44,398 nucleotides of DNA from an uncultured Bacteroidia bacterium. GTDB lineage: Bacteria > Bacteroidota > Bacteroidia > Bacteroidales > UBA932. Of this stretch, positions 34,358-42,195 are shown one piece after another. Position numbers and translations under genes: made by a program. The stretch lies in the NCBI GenBank assembly GCA_902789445.1, contig CADAOB010000016.1:1-44398 (forward strand), written 5' to 3'. Under the pieces are notes generated by a model that searched no databases, had not been told where the DNA came from, and worked only from the letters and a program-made list of their open reading frames with translations. Numbering within the stretch: position 1 is the first letter of the stretch; every line of letters begins with the position of its first letter.

Positions 34358-36002
34358 GAAAAAATCACTCATCAGCCTGCTGCTCATCGCAGTTGTTTCG
34401 TTCGGGCTTGCTTCCTGCAATCAGGCCCAGAAGATGATCGATGCGGCCGACTCGATCACCATCAAGTGCAATCCGGAAGTGCTTGAGGTCATCGACGGCA
34501 AGATCGATGCTACCGTTTCCGTGACCTTCCCGCCGGAGTATTTCCTCCCGAAGGCCACCCTCGAAGTTACCCCGGTCATCCTTTATGTCGGCGGTGAAGC
34601 CGTCGGCAAGCCGTTCACCTACCAGGGTGAAAAGATCACCGACAACTTCAAGACCGTCACCCGCGACGGCGCCACCATCACCGAGAAGGTGCACTTCGAC
34701 TATGTGCCGGGTATGGAGAAATCCGAACTCGTCGGCCGTGCGAAGGTTTATTACAAAGGTAACGAGTATGAATATCCCGCCGACATCAAGATCGCGGACG
34801 GTGCCAACACCACCTATATGCTCGCCGACTGCAATGGCAGCTACCACTACATGGCCGATGGCTACCAGGAAGTGATCCCGGAGACCGCCGAGGCCCAGAT
34901 CATGTATCTGATCAACAGCTCCGACGTCCGTAACTCCGAGCTCAAGAGCAACGACGTGAAAGACTTCCAGGAAGCTCTTAAGGCGCTTGCCAACGACGAC
35001 CGCCGCGAGATCAAGGGTACCGAGATCGTTGCCTACGCTTCCCCGGACGGCCCCGAGGCCCTCAACAACAAGCTCTCCGCCAACCGTGAGAAGAGCGCTT
35101 CCAAGGCTTTCGACAAGATCACCAAGAAGCTCAACGCCGGCGAAGTCTCTTCCCGCACCATCGGTGAGGACTGGGAAGGCTTCCAGGAACTGGTGAACAA
35201 CTCCAACATCGAAGACAAGGAACTCATCCTCCGCGTCCTGTCGATGTACAGCGACCCGAATGTCCGCGAACGTGAGATCAAGAACATGTCGTCGGTCTAT
35301 TCCGCACTGAAGACCAACATCCTCCCGCAGCTGCGCCGCGCCCGCTTCATCACCAACGTGGAGTACACCAACTACACCGCTGAAGAACTGGCCGACCTGG
35401 TTGAGAACAACATCGACGTGCTCGACGAGCCCGCCCTCCTGCGTGCCGCCGCCAACGCCAAGGATATCGACGCCAAGATCGCCATCTACAAGAAGGCCGT
35501 TGACAAATACGGCACCGACAAGGCCAAATACAACCTCGGCGTGGCTTACCTCGACAAGGGTGACAACAAGGCCGCCAAGGATGCTTTCGCCAAGATGGAC
35601 AAGAAGGAAGGCAACTGCTACAACAACGTGATGGGTGTCCTCGCCATGCGCGACGGCAAACTCGACGAAGCTGCTAACTGGTTCTCCAAGGTCAGCTGCA
35701 AGCACGGCAAGATCAATCAGGGCACGATCGACATCTTCAAGGGCAGGTACAACGACGCCGCCACCAAGCTGGCCGGCAGCGGTACGCACAACGAGACCAT
35801 CGCTTACATCCTGACCAACCAGCTCGACAAAGCCTCCGAGACCATCAAGGGCAACTGCCCGTACTGCAACTACAAGAAGGCCATCATCGCAGCCCGCAAG
35901 GGTGACGTGAACGCCTACAATGCAGCCATGGAGATCGTCAAGAAGAACGAGAAACTCGCTGAGCGCGCTTCGAAGGACGTTGAATTCCTGAAGTTCAGAT
36001 AA
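34356..36002 (+). CDS. TPR-containing outer-envelope lipoprotein with OmpA-like segment
   Basis: 548 aa. Lipoprotein signal MKKSLISLLLIAVVSFGLASC with Cys21. Residues about 25-190 look like beta-rich repeats. Then IVAYASPDGPEALNNKLSANREKSA resembles the peptidoglycan-binding OmpA C-terminal motif (YASPEG..N..LS..RA). The C-terminal 180 residues are TPR-like (AAANAKDIDAKIAIYKKAV, YNLGVAYLDKGDNKAAKDAF, NWFSKVSCKHGKINQG). A structural role linking outer membrane and wall is suggested by the motif. Codon use is very strongly biased (highly expressed type). It is a single-gene unit ending in a terminator; the frame is open far upstream but only antisense to the regulator gene. Confidence 0.85.
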   Translation: MKKSLISLLLIAVVSFGLASCNQAQKMIDAADSITIKCNPEVLEVIDGKIDATVSVTFPPEYFLPKATLEVTPVILYVGGEAVGKPFTYQGEKITDNFKTVTRDGATITEKVHFDYVPGMEKSELVGRAKVYYKGNEYEYPADIKIADGANTTYMLADCNGSYHYMADGYQEVIPETAEAQIMYLINSSDVRNSELKSNDVKDFQEALKALANDDRREIKGTEIVAYASPDGPEALNNKLSANREKSASKAFDKITKKLNAGEVSSRTIGEDWEGFQELVNNSNIEDKELILRVLSMYSDPNVREREIKNMSSVYSALKTNILPQLRRARFITNVEYTNYTAEELADLVENNIDVLDEPALLRAAANAKDIDAKIAIYKKAVDKYGTDKAKYNLGVAYLDKGDNKAAKDAFAKMDKKEGNCYNNVMGVLAMRDGKLDEAANWFSKVSCKHGKINQGTIDIFKGRYNDAATKLAGSGTHNETIAYILTNQLDKASETIKGNCPYCNYKKAIIAARKGDVNAYNAAMEIVKKNEKLAERASKDVEFLKFR

Positions 36003-36026
36003 CAAAAACATTTTTGTTACAAAATT

Positions 36027-36058
36027 TAGCCGGTTGGAGTATCAACCGGCTATTTTTT
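36027..36058 (+). terminator. Intrinsic terminator after the lipoprotein gene
   Basis: TAGCCGGTTG-GAGTAT-CAACCGGCTA followed by T6: perfect 10-bp stem, 6-nt loop, 24 nt after the stop codon. Confidence 0.92.
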
Positions 36059-36061
36059 GTT

Positions 36062-36069
36062 TAACTTTG
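36062..36069 (+). promoter_or_regulatory. -7 element TAACTTTG of nrdDG
   Basis: Exact TAnnTTTG right after the previous terminator's T-run, 44 nt before the nrdD ATG. Confidence 0.6.
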
Positions 36070-36113
36070 TAAACCCGACAACACATCACATTTACCCCCG
36101 TTGGGATATAACT

Positions 36114-38267
36114 ATGGAATATACTGACCTTTACATCATCAAAAGGGACGGTAAACGCGCCCCTTTCTCGCTTGACAAGATCAAGAACGCCATCCGGAAG
36201 GCTTTCCTGGCTTCCGGCAGTTTCGCAACTGAAGAGACCCTGACCAACATCCTCAGCCGCGTGCACATTTCCAACGGGATGCACGTCGAAGAAATCCAGA
36301 ACCAGGTGGAAGTTTCGCTGATGAGCGAGCGCTACTTCGCCGTGGCGAAAGCCTACATGCTCTACCGGCAGCACCACACCGAAGACCGCGAAGTCCGCGA
36401 CCGCCTGAACTTCCTGATCGACTACTGCTCGGCCTCGAACCCGGCCACCGGCAGCAAGTACGACGCCAACGCCAACGTCGAGAAGAAGAACATCGCCACC
36501 CTCATTGGCGAACTGCCCAAGGCCAGCTTCATCCGGCTCAACCGTCGCCTGCTGACCGACCGCATCCGCGAGATGTACGGCAAGGAACTGTCGGACCGCT
36601 ACCTTGACCTGCTCAACAAGCACTACATCTACAAGAACGACGAGACCAGCCTGGCCAACTACTGCGCCAGCATCACGATGTACCCCTGGCTCCTCCAGGG
36701 TACCATCCCCCTGGGCGGCAACTCCACGCCGCCGACCAACCTCAAGAGCTTCTGCGGCGGATTCGTGAACCTGGTGTTCATCGTCTCCAGTATGTTGAGC
36801 GGCGCCTGCGCCACGCCGGAATTCCTGATGTACATGAACTATTTCATCGAACAGGAATACGGGGAAGACTACTACCAGCGTGCCGACGAGGTCGTGGACC
36901 TGTCCAAGAAACGCCGCACCATCGACAAGGTCATCACCGACTGCTTCGAGCAGATCGTCTATTCCATCAACCAGCCTACCGGTGCCCGCAATTTCCAGTC
37001 CGTGTTCTGGAACATCTCCTACTACGACCGCTTCTATTTCCAGAGCATCTTCGGCGATTTCATCTTCCCCGACGGCAGCCGTCCGCACTGGGATTCGCTT
37101 TCCTGGCTCCAGAAGCGCTTTATGAAATGGTTCAATGCCGAGCGCACGAAGACCATCCTCACCTTCCCGGTCGAGACAATGGCCCTGCTGACGGAAAACG
37201 GCGACGCCAAAGATCCCGAATACGCCGACTGGACCGCGAAGATGTACAGCGAAGGCCACAGCTTCTTCACCTACATGAGCGACAATGCCGACTCGCTGGC
37301 CTCCTGCTGCCGCCTGCGCAACGAGATCCAGGACAACGGCTTCAGCTACACCCTCGGCGCCGGCGGCGTGAGCACCGGCAGCAAGAGCGTGCTGACGATC
37401 AATCTCAACCGCTGCGTCCAGCATGCCTTCAAGAAAGGCATCCCCTATATGGAATTCCTCGAGGAGGTGGTGGAACTGATGCACAAGGTGCAGCTGGCCT
37501 ATAATGCCAACCTGGCCGACCTGCAGGCTAAGGGCATGCTGCCGCTCTTCGACGCGGGCTTCATCAACATCGGCCGCCAGTACCTGACCATCGGCGTGAA
37601 CGGCCTGGTGGAAGCCGCTGAGTTCCTGGGCATCCGCATCACCGACAACCCGGACTACGTGGCCTTCGTCCAGGAAGTCCTCGGGATGATCGAACGCCTC
37701 AACAAGAAATACCGCAGCAAGGACGTGATGTTCAACTGCGAGATGATCCCGGCCGAGAACGTCGGTGTCAAACACGCCAAATGGGACAAGGAAGACGGGT
37801 ACATCGTGCCGCGTGACTGCTACAACAGCTACTTCTACATCGTGGAAGACCAGAACCTGAACATTCTCGACAAGTTCCGGCTCCACGGCAGCAAGTACAT
37901 CGAGCACCTGACGGGTGGCAGCGCCCTGCACATGAACCTGGAAGAGCACCTGAGCGAAGGCCAGTACCGCCAGCTGCTGCGCGTGGCGGCCAAGGAAGGG
38001 TGCAACTATTTCACCTTCAACATTCCCAATACCATCTGCAACACTTGCGGCCACATCGACAAGCGCTATCTGCACGAATGTCCCAAATGCGGCAGCCATG
38101 ACATTGACTACGCGACCCGCATCATCGGCTATATGAAGCGCGTGAGCAGCTTCTCGCAGCCGCGCCAGAAAGAGGCGGCCCGCCGCTTCTACTATAACGG
38201 CAACCGTCCGGACGCCGTGCAGCTTACGCCCGAGCCGGTCGCCGAGCCCGTGGCCCAGGATGCTTAA
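36114..38267 (+). CDS. nrdD: Anaerobic ribonucleoside-triphosphate reductase (class III)
   Basis: 717 aa. It makes deoxyribonucleotides without oxygen using a glycyl radical. An N-terminal ATP-cone (about 5-95, IIKRDGKRAPFSLDKI) gives allosteric control. The barrel contains SFCGGFVNLVF and DSLASCCRLRNEI with the thiyl-radical Cys. A C-terminal zinc site (CNTCGH ... CPKCG) precedes the radical glycine, G672 in RIIGYM. The ATG at 36114 is the first start after the promoter. nrdG follows with an 8-bp overlap. Its presence indicates growth under anoxia; no class I or II enzyme is seen in the window. Confidence 0.97.
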   Translation: MEYTDLYIIKRDGKRAPFSLDKIKNAIRKAFLASGSFATEETLTNILSRVHISNGMHVEEIQNQVEVSLMSERYFAVAKAYMLYRQHHTEDREVRDRLNFLIDYCSASNPATGSKYDANANVEKKNIATLIGELPKASFIRLNRRLLTDRIREMYGKELSDRYLDLLNKHYIYKNDETSLANYCASITMYPWLLQGTIPLGGNSTPPTNLKSFCGGFVNLVFIVSSMLSGACATPEFLMYMNYFIEQEYGEDYYQRADEVVDLSKKRRTIDKVITDCFEQIVYSINQPTGARNFQSVFWNISYYDRFYFQSIFGDFIFPDGSRPHWDSLSWLQKRFMKWFNAERTKTILTFPVETMALLTENGDAKDPEYADWTAKMYSEGHSFFTYMSDNADSLASCCRLRNEIQDNGFSYTLGAGGVSTGSKSVLTINLNRCVQHAFKKGIPYMEFLEEVVELMHKVQLAYNANLADLQAKGMLPLFDAGFINIGRQYLTIGVNGLVEAAEFLGIRITDNPDYVAFVQEVLGMIERLNKKYRSKDVMFNCEMIPAENVGVKHAKWDKEDGYIVPRDCYNSYFYIVEDQNLNILDKFRLHGSKYIEHLTGGSALHMNLEEHLSEGQYRQLLRVAAKEGCNYFTFNIPNTICNTCGHIDKRYLHECPKCGSHDIDYATRIIGYMKRVSSFSQPRQKEAARRFYYNGNRPDAVQLTPEPVAEPVAQDA

Positions 38268-38748
38268 GTACTACAACTACGATATCGTATTCCAGGAGAT
38301 ACCCGATGAGGTGACGCTGGCCGTCAACCTCACCGGGTGTCCGGTTCATTGCCCCGGCTGCCACAGCCCGCATCTGTGGGAGGACATCGGCGAAGCGCTC
38401 GACGAGGCGGAGCTGCGGCGCCTGTACGCCGGGTATGCCGGCGAAGTGACCTGCATCTGCCTGATGGGCGGCGATGCCGATCCGGCCGCCGTGGACCGCC
38501 TCTGCGCCTACATCAAACAGGAAATGGGCCTGCGCAGCGCCTGGTGGTCCGGCCGCGACGTGCTCCCCGCAGGCGAGGCCCTCGGCCACTTCGACTACGT
38601 CAAGACCGGCCCTTACATCGCCGCCCGCGGCGGCCTCAAGTCGCCCACCACCAACCAGCGCCTCTACCGCATCCGTCATAGCGAAGCGCCCGCTGCCGGA
38701 AGCGTCCCCGAGGATATCACCCGCCGCTTCTGGAAAGACCGTCTGTAG
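38260..38748 (+). CDS. nrdG: Anaerobic RNR-activating protein (radical SAM)
   Basis: 162 aa. The radical-SAM cluster motif CPVHCPGC (C27, C31, C34) is preceded by VNLTG, and the SAM-binding stretch CLMGGDADP follows. It installs the glycyl radical on NrdD. Size is normal for Bacteroidota NrdG. It overlaps nrdD by eight bases, so it is translationally coupled. Confidence 0.95.
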   Translation: MLKYYNYDIVFQEIPDEVTLAVNLTGCPVHCPGCHSPHLWEDIGEALDEAELRRLYAGYAGEVTCICLMGGDADPAAVDRLCAYIKQEMGLRSAWWSGRDVLPAGEALGHFDYVKTGPYIAARGGLKSPTTNQRLYRIRHSEAPAAGSVPEDITRRFWKDRL

Positions 38749-38777
38749 ATTTTATTTGCCGTTTCGGAAAAACTGTT

Positions 38778-38785
38778 TAACTTTG
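38778..38785 (+). promoter_or_regulatory. -7 element TAACTTTG before the cobalamin riboswitch
   Basis: Exact TAnnTTTG, placed so that transcription would start at or just before the first base of the riboswitch. Confidence 0.6.
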
Positions 38786-38788
38786 TGG

Positions 38789-38967
38789 ATGCAACGGGTT
38801 CCGCTGCCGGCCGCCGGCCGGTTCGGATCAAAAGGGAATCGGGTGAAAATCCCGGACAGTTCCCGCTGCTGTAAGTTCCTCTCAAGTCGCGGCACTCTTT
38901 TGCCACTGGGCCCCGGGCCCGGGAAGGCGCCGCGGCGGAACAAGTCAGAAGACCTGCCTGTTGCACC
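38789..38967 (+). ncRNA. Cobalamin (B12) riboswitch
   Basis: All core elements of the family are present in order: AAAAGGGAATCGGGTGAAAA, CCCGGACAGTTCCCGCTGCT, TGTAAG, GCCACTGGGCC, CGGGAAGGCG, and the B12 box AAGTCAGAAGACCTGCC. TGCAAC near the start pairs with GTTGCA at the end to close P1. Such RNAs sense adenosyl- or hydroxo-cobalamin and usually shut off B12 transport or synthesis genes. Here no recognisable gene follows on the same strand for more than 3 kb (next plus-strand gene at 42196), so its target is unclear. Confidence 0.95.
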
Positions 38968-39090
38968 ATGTTGAACCGGCCTGCGGGAAAACGGGCCACA
39001 AAACAGACATAGATGCAAAACTTTGCCTTTCCAGAAACGTTTTATTTATAGTGTCCCGCTCCCAGGAGCAGTATGCCGTCGTGCATACAG

Positions 39091-39120
39091 GAGGGAAGGC
39101 AAGGAAGGTTGCCTTCCCTC
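39091..39120 (+). repeat. Hairpin GAGGGAAGGCAA/TTGCCTTCCCTC
   Basis: Perfect 12-bp stem, 6-nt loop (GGAAGG), about 120 nt beyond the riboswitch. It has no U-tract; it could be a processing or antitermination structure. Confidence 0.6.
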
Positions 39121-39205
39121 TTGCCGTTATCTACGAACCCGGGGCGGCAGCATTTATGCATTTACCGGATGAACCTTTTTATTGCTGATCCGTCGGCAAA
39201 CAAGT

Positions 39206-39254
39206 CTGCCATCCTCAAAGAAGCCTGTCTTTGAGGATGGCAGTTCATTTTTTC
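39206..39254 (+). terminator. Intrinsic terminator of the riboswitch transcript
   Basis: CTGCCATCCTCAAAG and CTTTGAGGATGGCAG form a perfect 15-bp stem with an 8-nt loop, then TTCATTTTTTC. It ends a predicted transcript of about 465 nt starting at the riboswitch. Confidence 0.85.
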
Positions 39255-39258
39255 GTCT

Positions 39259-39292
39259 CCCATCCTCAAAATAGGCTTAATTTGAGGACGGG
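39259..39292. repeat. Second hairpin sharing the ATCCTCAAA/TTTGAGGA core
   Basis: CCCATCCTCAAA and TTTGAGGACGGG pair with one mismatch around a 10-nt loop. The stem core repeats that of the preceding terminator, suggesting a local duplication. Confidence 0.55.
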
Positions 39293-39349
39293 TGACCGCT
39301 CTTTAGTCACACTCCCTGTATCGGAAGGCCGCTGGCAGCGGCTTCGCTT

Positions 39350-39559
39350 TTAAGGATCCGGACGATATTCCAGCAGGTCGCCGGGCTGGCAGTCGAGGGC
39401 ATGGCAGATGGCCTCGAGCGTTGAGAAACGCACGGCTTTGGCTTTGCCGGTCTTGAGGATCGAGAGGTTGGCGGCTGAGATGCCGATCTTCTGCGCCAAC
39501 TCTCCCGATGACATCTTCCGGCGGGCCAGCATCACGTCAACATTGATAATGATGGGCAT
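39350..39559 (-). CDS. XRE-family (Cro/CI) DNA-binding protein
   Basis: 69 aa consisting only of a helix-turn-helix domain: MLARRKMSSGELAQKIGISAANLSILKTGKAKAV and FSTLEAICHALDCQPGDLLEY, matching the YozG-like subgroup. The start is the ATG at 39557-39559, 3 nt after the flotillin stop, so it is the third gene of the NfeD-flotillin unit. Regulators of this subgroup often accompany small membrane proteins and act locally; targets unknown. Confidence 0.88.
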   Translation of the reverse strand: MPIIINVDVMLARRKMSSGELAQKIGISAANLSILKTGKAKAVRFSTLEAICHALDCQPGDLLEYRPDP

Positions 39560-39562
39560 GGC

Positions 39563-40990
39563 CTACGCTTCCTCCGCTTTGATCTCCTCGGCCCCGTCCT
39601 GCTTTTCCGGACCTTTGCCTTTCAGGTAGGACGGCAGTTCCATGCCGGCCAGCTTGAAGAGATCCTCGAGCGGCGGTACCGACTTCATGAGACCGGAGAT
39701 GAAATTGGACGTAGCCGTCTTGCCGTCTGTGCCGTTTCCAGTATCCCAGACAGTGACCTTGTCGATGTTGATGCCCTTGACGGCCTCCACCTGCGTGGCC
39801 ACCAGTTCGGGCAGCTTGTCGGTGATGAGCATCGTGATGGCCTGCTGGGCATCGCCGCCGGCTGCCGCGACCAGCTGGCCGAAACCGGCCGCCTGCTTGG
39901 AGAGAATCTCCAGGGTACCGCGGGCCTGGGCATCCATCTTGGCGAAGATGGCATCGGCCTCACCTTTGGCCATCCGGCGGATCTTCTCGGCTTCCGCCTC
40001 GGCGTCGATGATGGCTTTCTCCTTCTCGATCTGGGCCGCCACCACGACATTGGCCTGCTGCGTGGCCTTCTCCCGTTCGGCACGGGCCAACTCGGCGTCA
40101 CGCTCGCTCTTGTAAGCCTCTTCGAGGGCCTTGGCCGCCTGCACCTTTTCGGCCGCCACGGCGATACGCGAAGCCTCGGCTTCCTTCTCGCGGCGGGCCG
40201 CATCGGACTGGGCGATGGCGATCTTCGAATTGTTTTCACCCTCGACGGCCTTCGCATTGGCATCGGCCGTCCGGATACGGGTGTCTCGCGTGGTCTCGGC
40301 GATCCGGATATCCTTGTCCCGGTCGGCCTCGGCCTTGCCGATCTCACCGAAACGGTTCTGCTCGGCCACGCTCTTCTTGGCATCGTTGATGGCTTTGGCG
40401 GCCGCTTCCTTACCGAGGGCCTCGATATAGCCCGATTCGTCGCGGATATCGGTCACGTTGACGTTGATCAGTTTCAGGCCGATCTTGCGGAGTTCGGCTT
40501 CCACATTGGCGGAAACATTGGCCAGGAACTTGTCGCGGTCGGCGTTGATTTCCTCGATATCCATCGTGGCAATCACCAGACGGAGCTGTCCGAAGAGGAT
40601 ATCGGTGGCGATGCTCTGGATCTGCTCGGTGGTCAGGCCCAGCAGGCGCTCTGCGGCGTTGGTCATGTTTTCCGGCTCGGTGGAAATACCCACGGTGAAG
40701 CGGCAGGGCACGTCCACGCGGATATTCTGTTTCGAAAGGGCGTTGGTCAGGTTGCACTCGATCGAAATGGGGGTCAGGTCGAGGAATGCGTAGCTCTGGA
40801 ACACGGGCCAGATGAAGGATGCGCCGCCGTGGATGCAGCGGGCCGAGGAGATGCCGCCTTCCTTGTTCTTGCCGGTCTTGCCGTAAATGACCAGGATCTT
40901 GTCGGACGGGCAGCGCTTGTAGCGCCGCAGGATGGCGGTGAAGGTGACGAACACCACCGCCACGATGATCAGAATCAGATAGAGTTCCAT
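39563..40990 (-). CDS. Flotillin-like SPFH-domain membrane protein
   Basis: 475 aa. One N-terminal membrane helix (about 3-22) precedes an SPFH/PHB domain (about 30-200) with FLDLTPISIECNLTNALSKQ and LGKEAAAKAINDAKKSVAEQ. A long Ala/Glu/Lys-rich coiled coil (about 200-340) follows, and then a C-terminal region with GQLVAAAGGDAQQAI. Flotillins scaffold ordered membrane microdomains and oligomerise. The NfeD gene lies 11 nt upstream, the usual partner in the same operon. The tail is acidic and ends in EEIKAEEA. Confidence 0.93.
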   Translation of the reverse strand: MELYLILIIVAVVFVTFTAILRRYKRCPSDKILVIYGKTGKNKEGGISSARCIHGGASFIWPVFQSYAFLDLTPISIECNLTNALSKQNIRVDVPCRFTVGISTEPENMTNAAERLLGLTTEQIQSIATDILFGQLRLVIATMDIEEINADRDKFLANVSANVEAELRKIGLKLINVNVTDIRDESGYIEALGKEAAAKAINDAKKSVAEQNRFGEIGKAEADRDKDIRIAETTRDTRIRTADANAKAVEGENNSKIAIAQSDAARREKEAEASRIAVAAEKVQAAKALEEAYKSERDAELARAEREKATQQANVVVAAQIEKEKAIIDAEAEAEKIRRMAKGEADAIFAKMDAQARGTLEILSKQAAGFGQLVAAAGGDAQQAITMLITDKLPELVATQVEAVKGINIDKVTVWDTGNGTDGKTATSNFISGLMKSVPPLEDLFKLAGMELPSYLKGKGPEKQDGAEEIKAEEA

Positions 40991-41001
40991 ATACGTTAGA
41001 A

Positions 41002-41613
41002 TTAGATGATCTGGGGTTCAAGCGGTTCGACCAGAACCGTATTGGCATTGATGACTTCGGTCACGCGGATCGGCGTCCCGGTCTTCAGGGCGTCGCCGTC
41101 GGTCACGGCGTCGTATTCGCGGACAGCGTTGTTGATGGAGATCTGCACCTTCCCCTCTCCGCCGCGTTCGCCGGGAATGGTCAGATAGACCGTGCCGTTG
41201 CAGCCGACGGCCGACTTATAGACATTGATGTTGCCCGACTGCTGCATGCCGCTGAGCCATTTGAACAGGTACATCACGACGGCCACCAGCGCCACGCCGA
41301 TGATGACCGATACAATCAGCAGCAGGGGAACCGAGTGGATCTTTTCCTGGAGCAGGATGGCCGACCAGCCGAAACCCAGGATAAAGTTCACGAAATTGCG
41401 GAAGGTGTACAGATTGGTCCCGCCCTCCACGGCCGCGTCGGCGGCCTCGGTGTCGAAACCGGTGTCAAAGTCCGTATCGATGCCGCCGTCTCCGGCATCG
41501 GCACCGATGAAGGTCAGGATGCTCTGGATGATGAAGATCAGGGAAGCCGCCAGGGTGACGCCCCACAGGATTTTCATGACAAGGGAAAGAGATGCCCACC
41601 AGGTCGTAATCAT
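41002..41613 (-). CDS. NfeD-like membrane protein (OB-fold)
   Basis: 203 aa from the ATG at 41611-41613. Membrane helices lie near residues 13-35, 70-90 and 95-118, and a C-terminal OB-fold domain (about 130-203) contains AVGCNGTVYLTIPGERGGEGKV and GTPIRVTEV. NfeD proteins pair with SPFH proteins such as flotillin in membrane quality control. An acidic loop rich in Asp/Gly follows TM1. The longer frame to 41664 is rejected because it crosses the TATATTTG promoter. Confidence 0.88.
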   Translation of the reverse strand: MITTWWASLSLVMKILWGVTLAASLIFIIQSILTFIGADAGDGGIDTDFDTGFDTEAADAAVEGGTNLYTFRNFVNFILGFGWSAILLQEKIHSVPLLLIVSVIIGVALVAVVMYLFKWLSGMQQSGNINVYKSAVGCNGTVYLTIPGERGGEGKVQISINNAVREYDAVTDGDALKTGTPIRVTEVINANTVLVEPLEPQII

Positions 41614-41635
41614 AGCTGAAGTGTTTAATTTTCTG

Positions 41636-41643
41636 CAAATATA
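41636..41643 (-). promoter_or_regulatory. -7 element TATATTTG of the NfeD-flotillin-XRE operon
   Basis: Minus-strand TATATTTG, 22 nt before the NfeD ATG, in a strongly AT-rich intergenic region. Confidence 0.6.
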
Positions 41644-41696
41644 AAAATAATTATTGAATAACAATAAAATTTTAATAAAATCTTGAAAAATTTATC

Positions 41697-41728
41697 GCAA
41701 AAAAGCCGACCCGCAATGGGCCGGCTTC
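41697..41728 (-). terminator. Intrinsic terminator of the DUF1508 gene
   Basis: On the minus strand AAGCCGGCCC-ATTGC-GGGTCGGCTT (one mismatch) followed by TTTTTGC, starting 21 nt after the stop. Confidence 0.85.
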
Positions 41729-41748
41729 TATCGTCCTCTGCGGGCTTC

Positions 41749-42075
41749 TCAGAGTTCCACGACCACAGCGACAGGGGCGTTCTTCATCACGGAGTTGATG
41801 CCGTTGTTACGGTTACGCTCCGAGGCATACATCTGGCTCTGGCCGATAATCTGGCCGTTGGTAGCCTTCAGCGTGAAGTACGGCTTGCCGTTCTTCGCCA
41901 CGAGTTTCTCATAACGTTTCTCCTCGACTGCGTTTTTCTTGACGGACTCAACACCGTTCAGGCACGCGGATTTCGTGGTGTAACCCTCGCTGGTGAGGAT
42001 GACCTCGCCATTCGAAGCCTTGAGATTGAACTGGAACTCGCCGTTCTTTCTCATAGTGATTTCAAATTTTGCCAT
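41749..42075 (-). CDS. DUF1508 (YegP-like) protein
   Basis: 108 aa built of two copies of a 45-50-residue motif: GEFQFNLKASNGEVILTSEGY...CLNGVESVKKNA and GKPYFTLKATNGQIIGQSQMY...NGINSVMKNA. This is the DUF1508/YegP signature. These small cytoplasmic proteins are widespread and of unknown biochemical role. Monocistronic, with its own promoter and terminator. The leader is A/T-rich without Shine-Dalgarno sequence, as usual in this phylum. Confidence 0.93.
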   Translation of the reverse strand: MAKFEITMRKNGEFQFNLKASNGEVILTSEGYTTKSACLNGVESVKKNAVEEKRYEKLVAKNGKPYFTLKATNGQIIGQSQMYASERNRNNGINSVMKNAPVAVVVEL

Positions 42076-42110
42076 AGCGTAATTGTTTGAAAAAATGAGT
42101 ATCTATGCTA

Positions 42111-42118
42111 CAAATATA
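42111..42118 (-). promoter_or_regulatory. -7 element TATATTTG of the DUF1508 gene
   Basis: Exact match on the minus strand, 35 nt before the ATG at 42073-42075. Confidence 0.6.
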
Positions 42119-42162
42119 CAAAAAGTTAGTCAATCCAAACAAATTACAAAATCTTTTTTGCG

Positions 42163-42170
42163 TACCTTTG
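42163..42170 (+). promoter_or_regulatory. -7 element TACCTTTG of the glycosyltransferase gene
   Basis: Exact TAnnTTTG on the plus strand, 25 nt before the ATG at 42196. Confidence 0.6.
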
Positions 42171-42195
42171 TGACAGCAAATTTCAAGTCCATGCC

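Larger units (their letters stand above)
38968..39349. other. Gene-free stretch after the riboswitch
   Basis: No convincing gene. Very short plus-strand frames exist: ATG at 38968 (14 codons), ATG at 39013 (MQNFAFPETFYL-stop) and ATG at 39073 (about 53 codons, ending KEACL). A 75-codon frame at 38961-39188 without a good start shows no family pattern. Three hairpins follow one another (39091-39120, 39206-39254, 39259-39292). It may be the remains of a B12-regulated gene or a non-coding transcript. Confidence 0.5.

Noticed and set aside
38961-39188. 75-codon frame after the riboswitch
   Set aside because: It begins inside the riboswitch P1 stem with a TTG, crosses a hairpin and shows no recognisable pattern.
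39158-39226. Start of a BadF/BcrA-type kinase (MNLFIADPSANKS)
   Set aside because: The resemblance to IADSGSTKT is short, the frame stops after 21 codons and lies in a terminator.
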